Assembly (NCBI RefSeq): GCF_013359865.1
Contig: NZ_JABMCE010000086.1
Location: 124,001-188,000 of the forward strand
Length of the DNA: 64,000 nt
Direction: 5' to 3'
From: Curtobacterium pusillum
Lineage (GTDB): Bacteria; Actinomycetota; Actinomycetes; Actinomycetales; Microbacteriaceae
Below are positions 54,433-63,820 of the stretch, in pieces. A program made the translations under genes and the position numbers. Numbering within the stretch: position 1 is the stretch's first letter; each line of letters begins with the position of its first letter. The notes under the pieces were generated by a model. That model worked only from the letters and a program-made list of their open reading frames with translations, was not told where the DNA came from and did not search any database.

Positions 54433-55640
54433 CCAGCCGCCCCGACCTGGTGCGCGGACTCACGTCCGGCCGTGTCAGCCGTCGCGGGTTCCTCGCCGGG
54501 GGCGGCGCCGCCGCGATGGCGGCCCTCCTGGCGGGCTGCAGCATCAAGGGGTCCGCGGCCTCGCTCGCGGACCATCCCGTCGACTGGGAGCGCTTCTGGA
54601 AGGACGCGAAGGCGACGAAGCAGCTGAACTTCGCGAACTGGCCGCTCTACATCGACTCCGACCACGGCAAGTCCGAGTCGCTGACCCTGTTCGAGAAGCG
54701 GACGGGCATCAGCGTGGACTACCAGGCCGTGATCCAGGACAACGCGACGTTCTACGCGACCGTCTCACCGATCCTCCGGGCGCAGGGGGCGACCGGGTAC
54801 GACCTGGTCGTCATGACGAACGGGTTCGAGCTCACCCAGATGATCAAGAACGGGTTCGTCTGCGAGCTCGACCACTCGCGGCTGCCGAACTTCGCGAAGA
54901 ACGCGGGTGCCTCGGTGAAGGACCCGACGTACGACCCCGGGAACAAGCACTCCGTCGTCTGGCAGACGGGGTTCACGGGGCTCGCGTACAACCCGAAGTA
55001 CATCGACCGCGAGATCACGTCCTTCCAGGACCTGCTCGACCCGGCGTTCACGGGTCGAGTCGGGCTGATGAGCGACAACACCGAGCTCGGCTCCCTCGGA
55101 CTGCTCGCGAACGGCATCGCCCCGGAGACGTCGACCCCGGCGGACTGGCGGAAGGCGCAGGCGTGGCTGCGGAAGCTGCGCCCGAGCGCCGCGGGGTTCT
55201 ACGACCAGAGCTACATCAACAAGCTCGAGAACGGCGACACGTGGATCACCCAGGCCTGGTCCGGTGACGTGTTCCAGGCGCAGCAGTCCGGGTTCGAGCA
55301 CCTGAAGTTCGTCACGCCGGAGGAGGGGCAGATGATGTGGCACGACAACCTCATGATCCCGAGGCAGGCGGCGAACCCGGTGGCGGCGCTCGAGTGGATG
55401 GACTTCTACTACACCCCGGAGATCGCCGGCATCGTCGAGGACTGGGTCAACTACGTCTGTCCGGTGCCCGGTGCCGAGGACTACGTGCGCGACGAGCTCG
55501 ACGACGCGACCGTCGCCGACAGCCCCCTCGTGTTCCCGTCGGAAGCGGTCCTGCAGCAGTCCCACGAGTTCCGGGTGTTCAAGAACTACGACGAGTACTC
55601 GGAGTGGAACGCCGTCTTCAACGCGGTGGTGCAGTCGTGA
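54429..55640 (+). CDS. potD: Polyamine-binding lipoprotein PotD-like
   Basis: 403 aa. The N-terminus has a twin-arginine-like SRRGFLAGG followed by a lipobox LLAGC, so it may be exported folded by Tat and then lipidated at the Cys (about residue 37). The mature protein has NFANWPLYID, FEKRTGISVDYQ and later WSGDVFQAQQ, a PotD/PotF-type solute-binding fold. Captures the amine outside the membrane for PotABC. Overlaps potA and potB by 4 nt each. Confidence 0.88.
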   Translation: MTSRPDLVRGLTSGRVSRRGFLAGGGAAAMAALLAGCSIKGSAASLADHPVDWERFWKDAKATKQLNFANWPLYIDSDHGKSESLTLFEKRTGISVDYQAVIQDNATFYATVSPILRAQGATGYDLVVMTNGFELTQMIKNGFVCELDHSRLPNFAKNAGASVKDPTYDPGNKHSVVWQTGFTGLAYNPKYIDREITSFQDLLDPAFTGRVGLMSDNTELGSLGLLANGIAPETSTPADWRKAQAWLRKLRPSAAGFYDQSYINKLENGDTWITQAWSGDVFQAQQSGFEHLKFVTPEEGQMMWHDNLMIPRQAANPVAALEWMDFYYTPEIAGIVEDWVNYVCPVPGAEDYVRDELDDATVADSPLVFPSEAVLQQSHEFRVFKNYDEYSEWNAVFNAVVQS

Positions 55641-56551
55641 GCGCGGTCGGCACCGCGGCGGTCGCGGGCATCGGGAGCGAGCACGGGCGTCGTCGACTGC
55701 GGGTGCCGTTCCTGCTCGCGCTCGTCGGGACGGCGTACCTCTGCGTGTTCTTCGTCATCCCGCTGGTGTCGGGGCTCATCGTGTCGCTGATGTCCGGCAA
55801 CCCGGACGACGGGTACACGTTCACGTGGAACTGGGGAATCTACTCCTCGCTGTTCGTGGATCCGCAGGTGCCGTACCTGACGTTCCTGCTCCGATCGCTC
55901 TGGTACGGAGCCGCTGCCACGGTGGTCACCATCATCGTCGGTTACCCGGTCGCCTACTTCATCGCGTTCCGGGTGTCGCCGCGGTGGAAGAACCCGCTGC
56001 TCATGCTCGTGTTCATCAGCTTCCTGGTCTCGTTCGTCATCCGGACCGACATGTGGGCGTTCGTCCTCGCGTCGCAGGGACCGGTCGTCACCGTCCTGCA
56101 GGGCATCGGGCTGGCCGGCAAGGACTTCCACATCCTCGGCACGTCCGGCGCGGTGGTCTTCGGCGACGCCTACAACGACCTCGCGTTCATGGTGCTGCCG
56201 ATCTACGCCGCACTCGAACGGATCGACCCGCGGCTCGGCGAGGCCGCGCACGACCTCTACGCGGGGAAGGCGCGGGCGTTCTGGCACACCACGCTGCCGC
56301 TGTCCCGCTCGGGCGTCTTCGCCGGGGTCCTGCTCGTGTTCATCGACTGCGTGGGGGACCCGGTGAACTCGGCGCTCCTCGGCGGCACGAACACCTACAC
56401 GATCGGTCAGGCGATCCAGGACGCGTACTCCGGCAACCAGCAGTACAACGTCGCCGCGGCGCTGTCGACCGTGCTCATGGTCGTGCTCGGCATCATCCTG
56501 TTCATCTACGCCCGCGTGTCCGGAACCGACGACCTCGAGGACCTCGTATGA
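55637..56551 (+). CDS. potB: ABC transporter permease PotB-like
   Basis: 304 aa, six membrane segments, GTG start overlapping potD (GTGA). The permease EAA-loop region lies in EAAHDLYAGKARAFWHTTLP, where it contacts PotA. WNWGIYSSLF and GDAYNDLAFMVLPIYAALER are typical of PotB/PotH. Stop overlaps potC (ATGA). Confidence 0.9.
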   Translation: MSAVGTAAVAGIGSEHGRRRLRVPFLLALVGTAYLCVFFVIPLVSGLIVSLMSGNPDDGYTFTWNWGIYSSLFVDPQVPYLTFLLRSLWYGAAATVVTIIVGYPVAYFIAFRVSPRWKNPLLMLVFISFLVSFVIRTDMWAFVLASQGPVVTVLQGIGLAGKDFHILGTSGAVVFGDAYNDLAFMVLPIYAALERIDPRLGEAAHDLYAGKARAFWHTTLPLSRSGVFAGVLLVFIDCVGDPVNSALLGGTNTYTIGQAIQDAYSGNQQYNVAAALSTVLMVVLGIILFIYARVSGTDDLEDLV

Positions 56552-57426
56552 CCGCCGTCGCACCGCCCCGATCGTCCGCCGGTCCCGCGTCACCCGCGAC
56601 CGGCTCGACCGCCCGCGATCCCCGACGGCACGGGGTGAACCGACGAGGACCGTGGCTCGCCATCGTCTACTGGGTGGTCATCGCGATCACCCTCGTGCCG
56701 ATCGCCTACATGGTCGCGTACTCGTTCAACGACGCCCCGACGAACCGGCTGACGTTCGCTTGGAACGGGTTCACGACGTACTGGTACGCCAACCTCGTGA
56801 ACGTGTCCGGGCTCGGGTCGGCGTTCGTCACCTCGGTCGTGATCGCCATCCTCGCCGCCGTGGTCTCGGTGGCGATCGGGCTGCCGTTGGCCCTGGCGCT
56901 CGAGCGGTACCGGTTCCCCGGGCGCGGTGCCGTCAACGCGGTGGTGTTCGCGGACATCGCGGCGCCGTCGATCGTCGTCGGGTCGGCCTCGCTGTCGTTC
57001 TTCCTGTCGATCGGCCTCGGCACGGGGTTCCTCACGGTGCTCCTCACGCACGTGGCGTTCGACGTCGCCTACGTGGTGGTGGTGCTCCGGGCGCGGATCG
57101 CCGGGACGTCCCGGGCGCTCGAGGAGGCAGCCGGGGACCTCGGTGCGACCCCGTTCCAGGCGTTCCGGCTCGTCACGCTGCCGCTGCTGGCACCGGGCAT
57201 GCTCGCCGCGGGGTTGCTGGCGCTGGCGATGTCGATCGACGACTACGTGATCACCTCGTTCGTCGCCGGACCCTCGGTCACGTTCCCGCTGTTCGTGTAC
57301 GGGGCGGCGAAGGCCGGGATGCCGCCGCAGGTGCTCTGCTTCGGCACCCTGGTGTTCGCCGTGGGGCTGCTCGTCGCCCTGCTCAACGGAGCGCTGAACC
57401 GTCGTCTGGCCCGGACCCGCGGGTGA
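56548..57426 (+). CDS. potC: ABC transporter permease PotC-like
   Basis: 292 aa with six membrane segments and an Ala/Pro-rich N-terminal tail of about 35 residues. EAA loop EEAAGDLGATPFQAFRLVTL; AYSFNDAPTNRLTFAWNGFT and MSIDDYVITSFVAGPSVTFP match PotC/PotI. Completes the PotA-D-B-C importer. The next operon begins 40 bp downstream with its own promoter, so potC is probably the end of this unit although no clear terminator is seen. Confidence 0.9.
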   Translation: MTAVAPPRSSAGPASPATGSTARDPRRHGVNRRGPWLAIVYWVVIAITLVPIAYMVAYSFNDAPTNRLTFAWNGFTTYWYANLVNVSGLGSAFVTSVVIAILAAVVSVAIGLPLALALERYRFPGRGAVNAVVFADIAAPSIVVGSASLSFFLSIGLGTGFLTVLLTHVAFDVAYVVVVLRARIAGTSRALEEAAGDLGATPFQAFRLVTLPLLAPGMLAAGLLALAMSIDDYVITSFVAGPSVTFPLFVYGAAKAGMPPQVLCFGTLVFAVGLLVALLNGALNRRLARTRG

Positions 57427-57454
57427 TGCCGAGCGCACCGAGAGGTGTCGCGCG

Positions 57455-57460
57455 TAGGTT
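57455..57460 (+). promoter_or_regulatory. Leaderless -10 element of the ligase operon
   Basis: TAGGTT is six bases upstream of the ATG at 57467 with no Shine-Dalgarno sequence, a spacing that would put the transcription start on the start codon. No convincing -35 is visible. Confidence 0.5.
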
Positions 57461-57466
57461 CGGCCC

Positions 57467-60031
57467 ATGAGTGCAGAGCTGACGCTCGGCGCCGAGGAAG
57501 AACTGCACCTCATCGACCTCGAGTCCGGCCGACTTTCCGCGAAGGCCCCGCGCCTCCTGCCCAGGCTCCCCGCCGACCGGTTCGGCGCCGAGCTCCAGCG
57601 CACGACCATCGAGACGAACACGCCCGTGGTCCGTTCGCTCGACGACCTCAGGCGGGTGATCGTCGACCTGCGCAGCGAGCTGAGCGTGGCGATCGCACCG
57701 GCCGGGGTCACCATCGCCGCGGCCGGCACCGCACCGCGGTCCGAGTACGCCGACTTCGAGCTGACCTCCGGTGGCCGCTACGGCCGGATGCAGGAGCAGT
57801 ACCGGATGCTGGTCGACGAGCAGCTCATCTGCGGTCTGCAGGTGCACGTCGGGGTGAGCGACCGCGACCTGGCGGTGCAGATCGCCCAGCGTGTGGCGCC
57901 CGTGCTGCCGGTGCTCCTGGCGCTCAGCGCGTCGAGCCCGTTCTGGAACGGGCAGGACACCGGGTACTCGTCGTTCCGGAGCATCATCTGGCAGCGCTGG
58001 CCGTCCGCCGGCAGCTTCGGCCGGGTCGCGGACGCCGCCGAGTACGACGCGATGCTCGAGGACCTCATCGCCTCGGGCGTGATCGCCGACAAGAAGATGG
58101 CGTACTTCGACGTCCGGCCGTCCTCGCACGCGCCCACGCTCGAACTGCGGGTCTGCGACGCGACCCCGGTGGTGGACGACGCGGTGCTCATCGCCGGCCT
58201 GTTCCGCGCCGCCGTCCGCAAGGCGGAGAAGTCCGTCGAGTCCGGTGCCGGGTGGCAGCCGCGCAGTGAGCCCCTGCACCGCGCGGCGATGTGGCAGGCG
58301 GCACGGAGCGGTCTCAGCGGCGAACTGCTCGGACAGGGCCTGCACCCGGAACGGCTGCCCGCGGAGATCGCGGTGCGTCAGCTGCTCGACCGCCTGCGCC
58401 CGGAACTCGAGGAGCTCGGTGACTGGGGCACGGTGGCGGACCTGCTGGAGGACACCCTCGCGCGCGGCAACTCCACCGACCGGCAGCGCACCGCCTACGC
58501 CGAGCGGGGCGAGCTCGACGACGTCGTGGCCCTGGTGGTCCAGGACACCGCGGGCACCCCGTCGGGCCGCGCCGAGCACCCGTCGATCGCGATCCCCTCG
58601 TACCGCGTGCGTGCCGGCGACGAGGCCGTCGGGCCCGGTGCCCGTCCGCGTCCCGCCTTCCGCGACCTGGCCGCCTTCTTCGGCGGGTGGGACGCCGAGA
58701 CGACCATCGAGCGCTGCGCCGCGCGGGACGCCTGGACCCGCGAGCACGAGGTCGGCTTCGTGGTCGACGGCGGCGTGCAGGCGTTCGGGTGCGACCTCGT
58801 CCCGCGCACCGTGAGCGCCTACGAGTGGAGCCAGCTCGGCCTCGGCCTCGGACAGCGGGCACGCGCGATCGAGCTGTTCCTCCGCGACGCGTACGGCGAG
58901 CGGCGGATCGTCGCCGACGGCGCGATGGACGAGCACCAGTTCGTGGGCGCGAACGGCTGGGACCCGGACGCGATGCGGCTCCCCGCGTCGGCCGTCCGGG
59001 CACCGGTGATGGGCTTCGACCTGGTGCGGAACGAGTTCGGTGGGTGGCGCGTCCTCGAGGACAACGTGCGCTCGCCCTCGGGCGTCGCCTTCGGCATGGC
59101 GCTCCGCGAGCTCATGGACGAGGTCGTGCCGGACGCCCCGCGGCCCGAACACCTCCGCGACCCGCGCAGCGTCACCAGGCGCCTGCGTGACACCCTCCGG
59201 ACCAACGCGACCGCCGTCACCGGCAACCCGGACCCGGTCATCGGACTCGTGAGCGACGGCCCCGCCGCCGGCGCGTGGTTCGAACACCGCAGGCTGGCCG
59301 ACGGTGCCGGGCTGCGCCTCCTGGCCGACTCCGACCTGGACGTCCGCGACGGGCGGGTCGTCGTGGCCGCGACCGGCGAGGTCCTCGACGGGCTGTACCT
59401 GCGGGTCGACCGCGATGCGAGTGCGCTGCGGAACGACCACGCACCGGACCTCGGCAGTCGGATCCTCGACGCGGCCGAGGCCGGCCGTGTCCACCTCACC
59501 AACGCACCGGGCAACGCACTCGTCGACGACAAGGCGATGTACGTCAACGTGCCCGACCTCATCTGGTACTACCTCGACGAGAAGCCCCTGCTCGACTCGG
59601 TGCCGACCTACCGCACCAGCATCGAGGGCGAACGGCTCTCCGTGCTCGACCGTGTCGGGGAACTCGTCACGAAGCCCGTCGACGGCGAGGGCGGACGCGG
59701 CGTCCTCATCGGCCCGAGCGCCAGCGCGCCCGAGGTCGCCGAGCGTCGGCGGGAGATCGCCGCGAACCCCGAGGGGTGGGTCGGGCAGGAGGTCGTGCAA
59801 CTCTCCTCGCACCCGACGATCGGGCCCGCCGGGTTCGACCCGCGACACGTCGACCTCCGCGCGTTCGTCTACGTCACGGGCACCGGTCCGGACGACGTCC
59901 ACCTCGCCGACGTCGCACTCACCCGCGTGGCTCCGGAGGGCAGCATGGTCGTCAACTCCTCACGGGGCGGCGGCGCCAAGGACACGTGGATCATCGGCGA
60001 TCGAGGCGACACCGAGCAGGAGGACAGCTGA
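57467..60031 (+). CDS. Carboxylate-amine ligase fused to circularly permuted ATP-grasp ligase
   Basis: 854 aa, two enzymes in one chain. Residues about 1-365 are a YbdK/EgtA-like glutamate-cysteine-ligase-2 domain: LTLGAEEELHLIDLESG, ICGLQVHVGVSDRD, SASSPFWNGQDTGYSSFRS and SHAPTLELRVCDATP. Residues about 385-845 match the circularly permuted type 2 ATP-grasp domain (DUF404/407): FVVDGGVQAFGCDLVPR, VMGFDLVRNEFGGWRVLEDN, LVTKPVDGEGGRGVLIG. Both halves form amide bonds using ATP. Expected to ligate amino acids or amines stepwise; product unknown. Stop overlaps the amidotransferase ATG. Confidence 0.87.
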   Translation: MSAELTLGAEEELHLIDLESGRLSAKAPRLLPRLPADRFGAELQRTTIETNTPVVRSLDDLRRVIVDLRSELSVAIAPAGVTIAAAGTAPRSEYADFELTSGGRYGRMQEQYRMLVDEQLICGLQVHVGVSDRDLAVQIAQRVAPVLPVLLALSASSPFWNGQDTGYSSFRSIIWQRWPSAGSFGRVADAAEYDAMLEDLIASGVIADKKMAYFDVRPSSHAPTLELRVCDATPVVDDAVLIAGLFRAAVRKAEKSVESGAGWQPRSEPLHRAAMWQAARSGLSGELLGQGLHPERLPAEIAVRQLLDRLRPELEELGDWGTVADLLEDTLARGNSTDRQRTAYAERGELDDVVALVVQDTAGTPSGRAEHPSIAIPSYRVRAGDEAVGPGARPRPAFRDLAAFFGGWDAETTIERCAARDAWTREHEVGFVVDGGVQAFGCDLVPRTVSAYEWSQLGLGLGQRARAIELFLRDAYGERRIVADGAMDEHQFVGANGWDPDAMRLPASAVRAPVMGFDLVRNEFGGWRVLEDNVRSPSGVAFGMALRELMDEVVPDAPRPEHLRDPRSVTRRLRDTLRTNATAVTGNPDPVIGLVSDGPAAGAWFEHRRLADGAGLRLLADSDLDVRDGRVVVAATGEVLDGLYLRVDRDASALRNDHAPDLGSRILDAAEAGRVHLTNAPGNALVDDKAMYVNVPDLIWYYLDEKPLLDSVPTYRTSIEGERLSVLDRVGELVTKPVDGEGGRGVLIGPSASAPEVAERRREIAANPEGWVGQEVVQLSSHPTIGPAGFDPRHVDLRAFVYVTGTGPDDVHLADVALTRVAPEGSMVVNSSRGGGAKDTWIIGDRGDTEQEDS

Positions 60032-61815
60032 TGTGTGGACTCGCGGGCGAGATCCGGTTCGACGGACGTCCGGCGGACGTCGGAGCAGTGGCGCGGATGA
60101 CCGGGTGCCTGGTCCACCGCGGCCCCGACGGCGACGGACTCTGGGCGCGCGGACCGGTGGCGCTCGGCCACCGCCGGCTGTCCATCGTCGACCTGTCCAC
60201 CGCCGGCGCGCAGCCGATGGTGGTCCCGCGCGCCGGGCTGACGATCGCCTACAACGGGATGGTCTACAACTACCGGCAGCTCCGCGACGAGCTGCGGGCC
60301 AAGGGGCACGAGTTCTTCTCGACCTCCGACACCGAGGTCATCGTCGCGGCGTACGCCGAGTGGGGCACCGCGTTCGTCGAGCACCTGATCGGGATGTTCG
60401 CGATCGTCATCTGGGAGCACGCGAGCGGCCGGCTGGTCCTGGCCCGCGACCGCCTGGGCATCAAGCCGCTGTACGTCGCGGATGTCCCCGGCGGGGTGCG
60501 GTTCGCTTCGTCCCTGCCGGCGATCCTGGCCGGCGGCGAGGTCGACACCTCGATCGACCCGGTCGCCTTCGCGTCGTACATGACCTTCCACTCCATCGTC
60601 CCGGCACCGCGCACGATCCTGTCCGGCGTCGGCAAGCTCCCGCCCGCGACCGTCCGGGTCATCGAGCCGGACGGCAGTTCCCACGACGAGACCTACTGGG
60701 AGCCCCGCTTCGAGCGCGACCCCGCCAAGGCCGACTGGTCCGACCAGGACTGGCAGGAGGGCTTCACCGAGAAACTCCGCACCGCCGTCGAGCGCCGCAT
60801 GGTCGCCGACGTCCCGGTCGGCGTGCTGCTCTCCGGCGGGATCGACTCCTCGCTCGTGGTCGCCCTGCTCGCCGAGGCCGGCCAGCAGGACCTCGCCACG
60901 TTCAGCATCGGGTTCGAGTCGGCGGGCGGCGAGTCCGGCGACGAGTTCGAGTACTCCGACGAAGTGGCGCGGCACTTCGGCACCGACCACCACCGCATCC
61001 GCATCCCCTCGTCCCGCCTGCTCGACGGCATCGACGGCGCCGTCCAGGCGATGAGCGAACCGATGGTCAGCCACGACTGCGTCGCGTTCTACCTGCTCTC
61101 GCAGGAGGTCTCGCAGCACGTCAAGGTCGTGCAGTCCGGGCAGGGCGCGGACGAGGTGCTCGGCGGGTACAGCTGGTACCCGCCGCTCGCGTCCGTCCCG
61201 CGTGACGAAGCGGCCGAGGTCTACCGCTCCGTGTTCATGGACCGCCGCTGGCCCGCCCTGCAGGGGATCCTCGGGGAGCGGTGGCGGAGCGACGACGACA
61301 CGCCCTCGGCGTTCGTCGACGCCGAGTTCGCCCGGCCGGGCGCCGAGACGAGCGTCGATGCGGCGCTGCGGAGCGACACCACGATCATGCTCGTCGACGA
61401 CCCGGTGAAGCGGGTCGACAACATGACGATGGCGTGGGGGCTCGAGGCGCGAGTGCCGTTCCTCGACCACGAGTTCGTCGAGTTCGCCGGGGCGATCCCG
61501 CCGGCGCTCAAGCTCGCGGACGGCGGCAAGGGCGTCATGAAGCGCGCGGCGCGCGGCATCGTGCCGGACGCGGTCATCGACCGGACGAAGGGGTACTTCC
61601 CGGTACCCGCGATCCGGCAGCTGGAGGGGCCGTACCTCGAGCGTGTGCGGCAGGCGCTGCACGCCCCGGAGGCGCGGGAACGCGGGCTGTTCGACCCGGG
61701 TACGGTCGAGCGGATGCTCCAGGACCCGAACAGCACGCGGACCGAGATCGGCGCCAACGCGCTCTGGCAGCTCGGCCTGATCGAGATGTGGCTGCAGCAC
61801 CAGGGGGTGCGATGA
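60031..61815 (+). CDS. Asparagine-synthetase-like amidotransferase (N-acetylglutaminylglutamine amide type)
   Basis: 594 aa. N-terminal class II glutaminase domain with Cys2 nucleophile (MCGLAGEIRF), RGPDGDGLW, HRRLSIVDL and YNGMVYNYRQLRDEL. The C-terminal synthetase domain has the PP-loop LLSGGIDSSLVVALL, then FSIGFES, SGQGADEVLGGYSWYPPL and DDPVKRVDNMTMAWGLEARV. The latter part resembles the amidotransferase of the N-acetylglutaminylglutamine amide osmolyte pathway more than AsnB. Forms a C-terminal amide on the product of the ligase encoded upstream. 1-nt overlap with it. Confidence 0.85.
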   Translation: MCGLAGEIRFDGRPADVGAVARMTGCLVHRGPDGDGLWARGPVALGHRRLSIVDLSTAGAQPMVVPRAGLTIAYNGMVYNYRQLRDELRAKGHEFFSTSDTEVIVAAYAEWGTAFVEHLIGMFAIVIWEHASGRLVLARDRLGIKPLYVADVPGGVRFASSLPAILAGGEVDTSIDPVAFASYMTFHSIVPAPRTILSGVGKLPPATVRVIEPDGSSHDETYWEPRFERDPAKADWSDQDWQEGFTEKLRTAVERRMVADVPVGVLLSGGIDSSLVVALLAEAGQQDLATFSIGFESAGGESGDEFEYSDEVARHFGTDHHRIRIPSSRLLDGIDGAVQAMSEPMVSHDCVAFYLLSQEVSQHVKVVQSGQGADEVLGGYSWYPPLASVPRDEAAEVYRSVFMDRRWPALQGILGERWRSDDDTPSAFVDAEFARPGAETSVDAALRSDTTIMLVDDPVKRVDNMTMAWGLEARVPFLDHEFVEFAGAIPPALKLADGGKGVMKRAARGIVPDAVIDRTKGYFPVPAIRQLEGPYLERVRQALHAPEARERGLFDPGTVERMLQDPNSTRTEIGANALWQLGLIEMWLQHQGVR

Positions 61816-63731
61816 GCCGGCCTGGAGGCACGACACCGGTCGCGTCGTCGGCCCGCGTCGAGCAGGCGGCGGGCCTGGGCGAGCGCCTCGTCGCCGCCTG
61901 GGGATCGTGGGGGCCCACCATGACGAGGAACGCGCGTCGCGTCGCCTTCGTCAGCGACCGGCACGGCACACCCGAGGTCTTCGTGCAGGACGTCGTCGTG
62001 GACGGTGAACCGCCCCAGCCCGTCCGGATCCGGCTGTCCGACGACCCGGTGGTCCGGGTGACGTGGTCGTCGGACGGCGAGTGGCTCGCCGTGGCCATCG
62101 CGACCGACGGCGGCGTGAAGCAGCAGGTCTGGGTGGTCCGCCCCGACGGCAGCGACGCCGCGCAGATCGCGGGTTCGCGGTACCAGCACGCCGAACTCGG
62201 GCCGTGGAGCCGCAGCGGACACCGGGTCGTCATCACCCTGCCCTCGACCGAACCCGACCAGCCCGCTCGCTCGTACCTCGTCGACCCGGTGTCCGGCGAC
62301 CGCGACGACCTCGCCGTCGGGGAACTCATCCACATCCTCGACCTCTCCGTCGAGGAGCGCCTCGTCGTGCTCCGCGACGGGCAGCGCGGACACGAGTTCG
62401 TGGTCGTCGTCGACCGGCTCACCGACGAGAGCCACGCGCTCCTCACGGACCCGCCGGACGGCTCGGCGGAGATCGCGTTCCTCCGTCCCGCACCCGCGAG
62501 CGAGACCAGTCCGCTCGTGGCCTACGTCGCGACCGAGGCCGGACTGCCCCGTCGGCAGCTCGTCGCCCAGCCGGTCGGACCGCACGGGTGGCGCGGGCAA
62601 CCGCGGCGGATCGTGGAGCGGGTCGACGCCGAGCTCGAGTACCTCGACGCCGACGACGCCGGGCGGACGCTGCTGCTCGGCTGGAACGTCGACGGTCGCA
62701 GCGAGCTCGACCTCATCAACACGCACGACGCCTCGCGCACACCCGTGCCGGACCTGCCCGGGTACGTCGTCACCGACCCCGTCCTGAGCCGCGACGGCCG
62801 GAGTGTGATCCTGGCGGTCGAAGGGCCCACCCGGCCGCGGGAGCTCTGGCGGCTCGACACGAACGCGCTCACGTGGAGCCGCGTCACGGACGTGCCGGTC
62901 CTGCCGGGAGAGACCCTCGTCGAGCCGACGCTCGAGCGGTTCGCCGCCCGTGACGGTCTGGAGATCACCGGTTGGCTGTACCGGGCCGCGGAGCCGACCA
63001 TCCCGTCGACGCAGCGCGACGGCGAGACCGGTGCCGTGCCTCCCTTCCCGCGCACAGCGCTCGTCCACCTGCACGGCGGACCGGAGTCGCAGGAGCGGCC
63101 GACGTTCTCGCCGCAGCACCAGGCGCTCGCCGCTGCGGGGATCACGGTGTTCGCTCCGAACATCCGCGGGTCCTCCGGGTACGGGCACGACTTCGTGCAC
63201 GCCGACGACCTCGGCCTGCGGTGGAACGCGCTCGCGGACGTCGTGGACTGCGCGCGGTTCCTGGTGTCGAACGGGTACGCGGACCGTTCCAGGGTGGCGG
63301 TGGAGGGCCGCTCGTACGGCGGGTACGCGACCCTCGCGTCACTGGCGTTCACGCCGGACGTCTTCGCCGCCGGGGTCGCGATCTGCGGGATGAGCGACTT
63401 CGCGACGTTCTACCGCGACACCGAGCCGTGGATCGCCGCGGCCGCCGCGACGAAGTACGGGCACCCCGTGGACGACGCCGCGCTCCTGGGCTCCCTCTCA
63501 CCGATGCGCGCGATCGACGACGTCGCGGCGCCGCTCCTCGTCGTGCACGGCGAACTCGACACGAACGTGCCGATCGGCGAGGCGCACCAGGTCGTGGCGG
63601 CGCTGCGGGAGCGGTCGCACGACGTGGAGTACCTCGAGCTCGAGGGGGAGGGGCACGAGTACCGGCGCGCGTCGTCCCGCGCGGAACTCGTCCGGCGCAT
63701 GGTGGAGTTCGTCGCGGACCGCCTCGCCTGA
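61812..63731 (+). CDS. S9-family (prolyl oligopeptidase-like) serine peptidase
   Basis: 639 aa; ATG overlaps the amidotransferase stop (ATGA). N-terminal beta-propeller (about 30-370) with WD-like repeats (RVTWSSDGEWLAVAI, VLSRDGRSVILAV), then an alpha/beta hydrolase domain with nucleophile Ser501 in GRSYGGYA, Asp583 in HGELDTN and His615 in GEGHEYRR, and the oxyanion segment HLHGGPESQ. No signal peptide, so cytoplasmic. S9 enzymes cleave short peptides, which fits degradation or maturation of the operon's peptide product; this role is inference. Confidence 0.9.
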   Translation: MSRPGGTTPVASSARVEQAAGLGERLVAAWGSWGPTMTRNARRVAFVSDRHGTPEVFVQDVVVDGEPPQPVRIRLSDDPVVRVTWSSDGEWLAVAIATDGGVKQQVWVVRPDGSDAAQIAGSRYQHAELGPWSRSGHRVVITLPSTEPDQPARSYLVDPVSGDRDDLAVGELIHILDLSVEERLVVLRDGQRGHEFVVVVDRLTDESHALLTDPPDGSAEIAFLRPAPASETSPLVAYVATEAGLPRRQLVAQPVGPHGWRGQPRRIVERVDAELEYLDADDAGRTLLLGWNVDGRSELDLINTHDASRTPVPDLPGYVVTDPVLSRDGRSVILAVEGPTRPRELWRLDTNALTWSRVTDVPVLPGETLVEPTLERFAARDGLEITGWLYRAAEPTIPSTQRDGETGAVPPFPRTALVHLHGGPESQERPTFSPQHQALAAAGITVFAPNIRGSSGYGHDFVHADDLGLRWNALADVVDCARFLVSNGYADRSRVAVEGRSYGGYATLASLAFTPDVFAAGVAICGMSDFATFYRDTEPWIAAAAATKYGHPVDDAALLGSLSPMRAIDDVAAPLLVVHGELDTNVPIGEAHQVVAALRERSHDVEYLELEGEGHEYRRASSRAELVRRMVEFVADRLA

Positions 63732-63820
63732 GCGCGGCGGCACCTGGACGCTTCGAGCGGTGCGCGTCACGCGGTGCAACGATCGTCCGTCGGGCGGGTG
63801 AGCGGTCGCAGGATGGAGCC

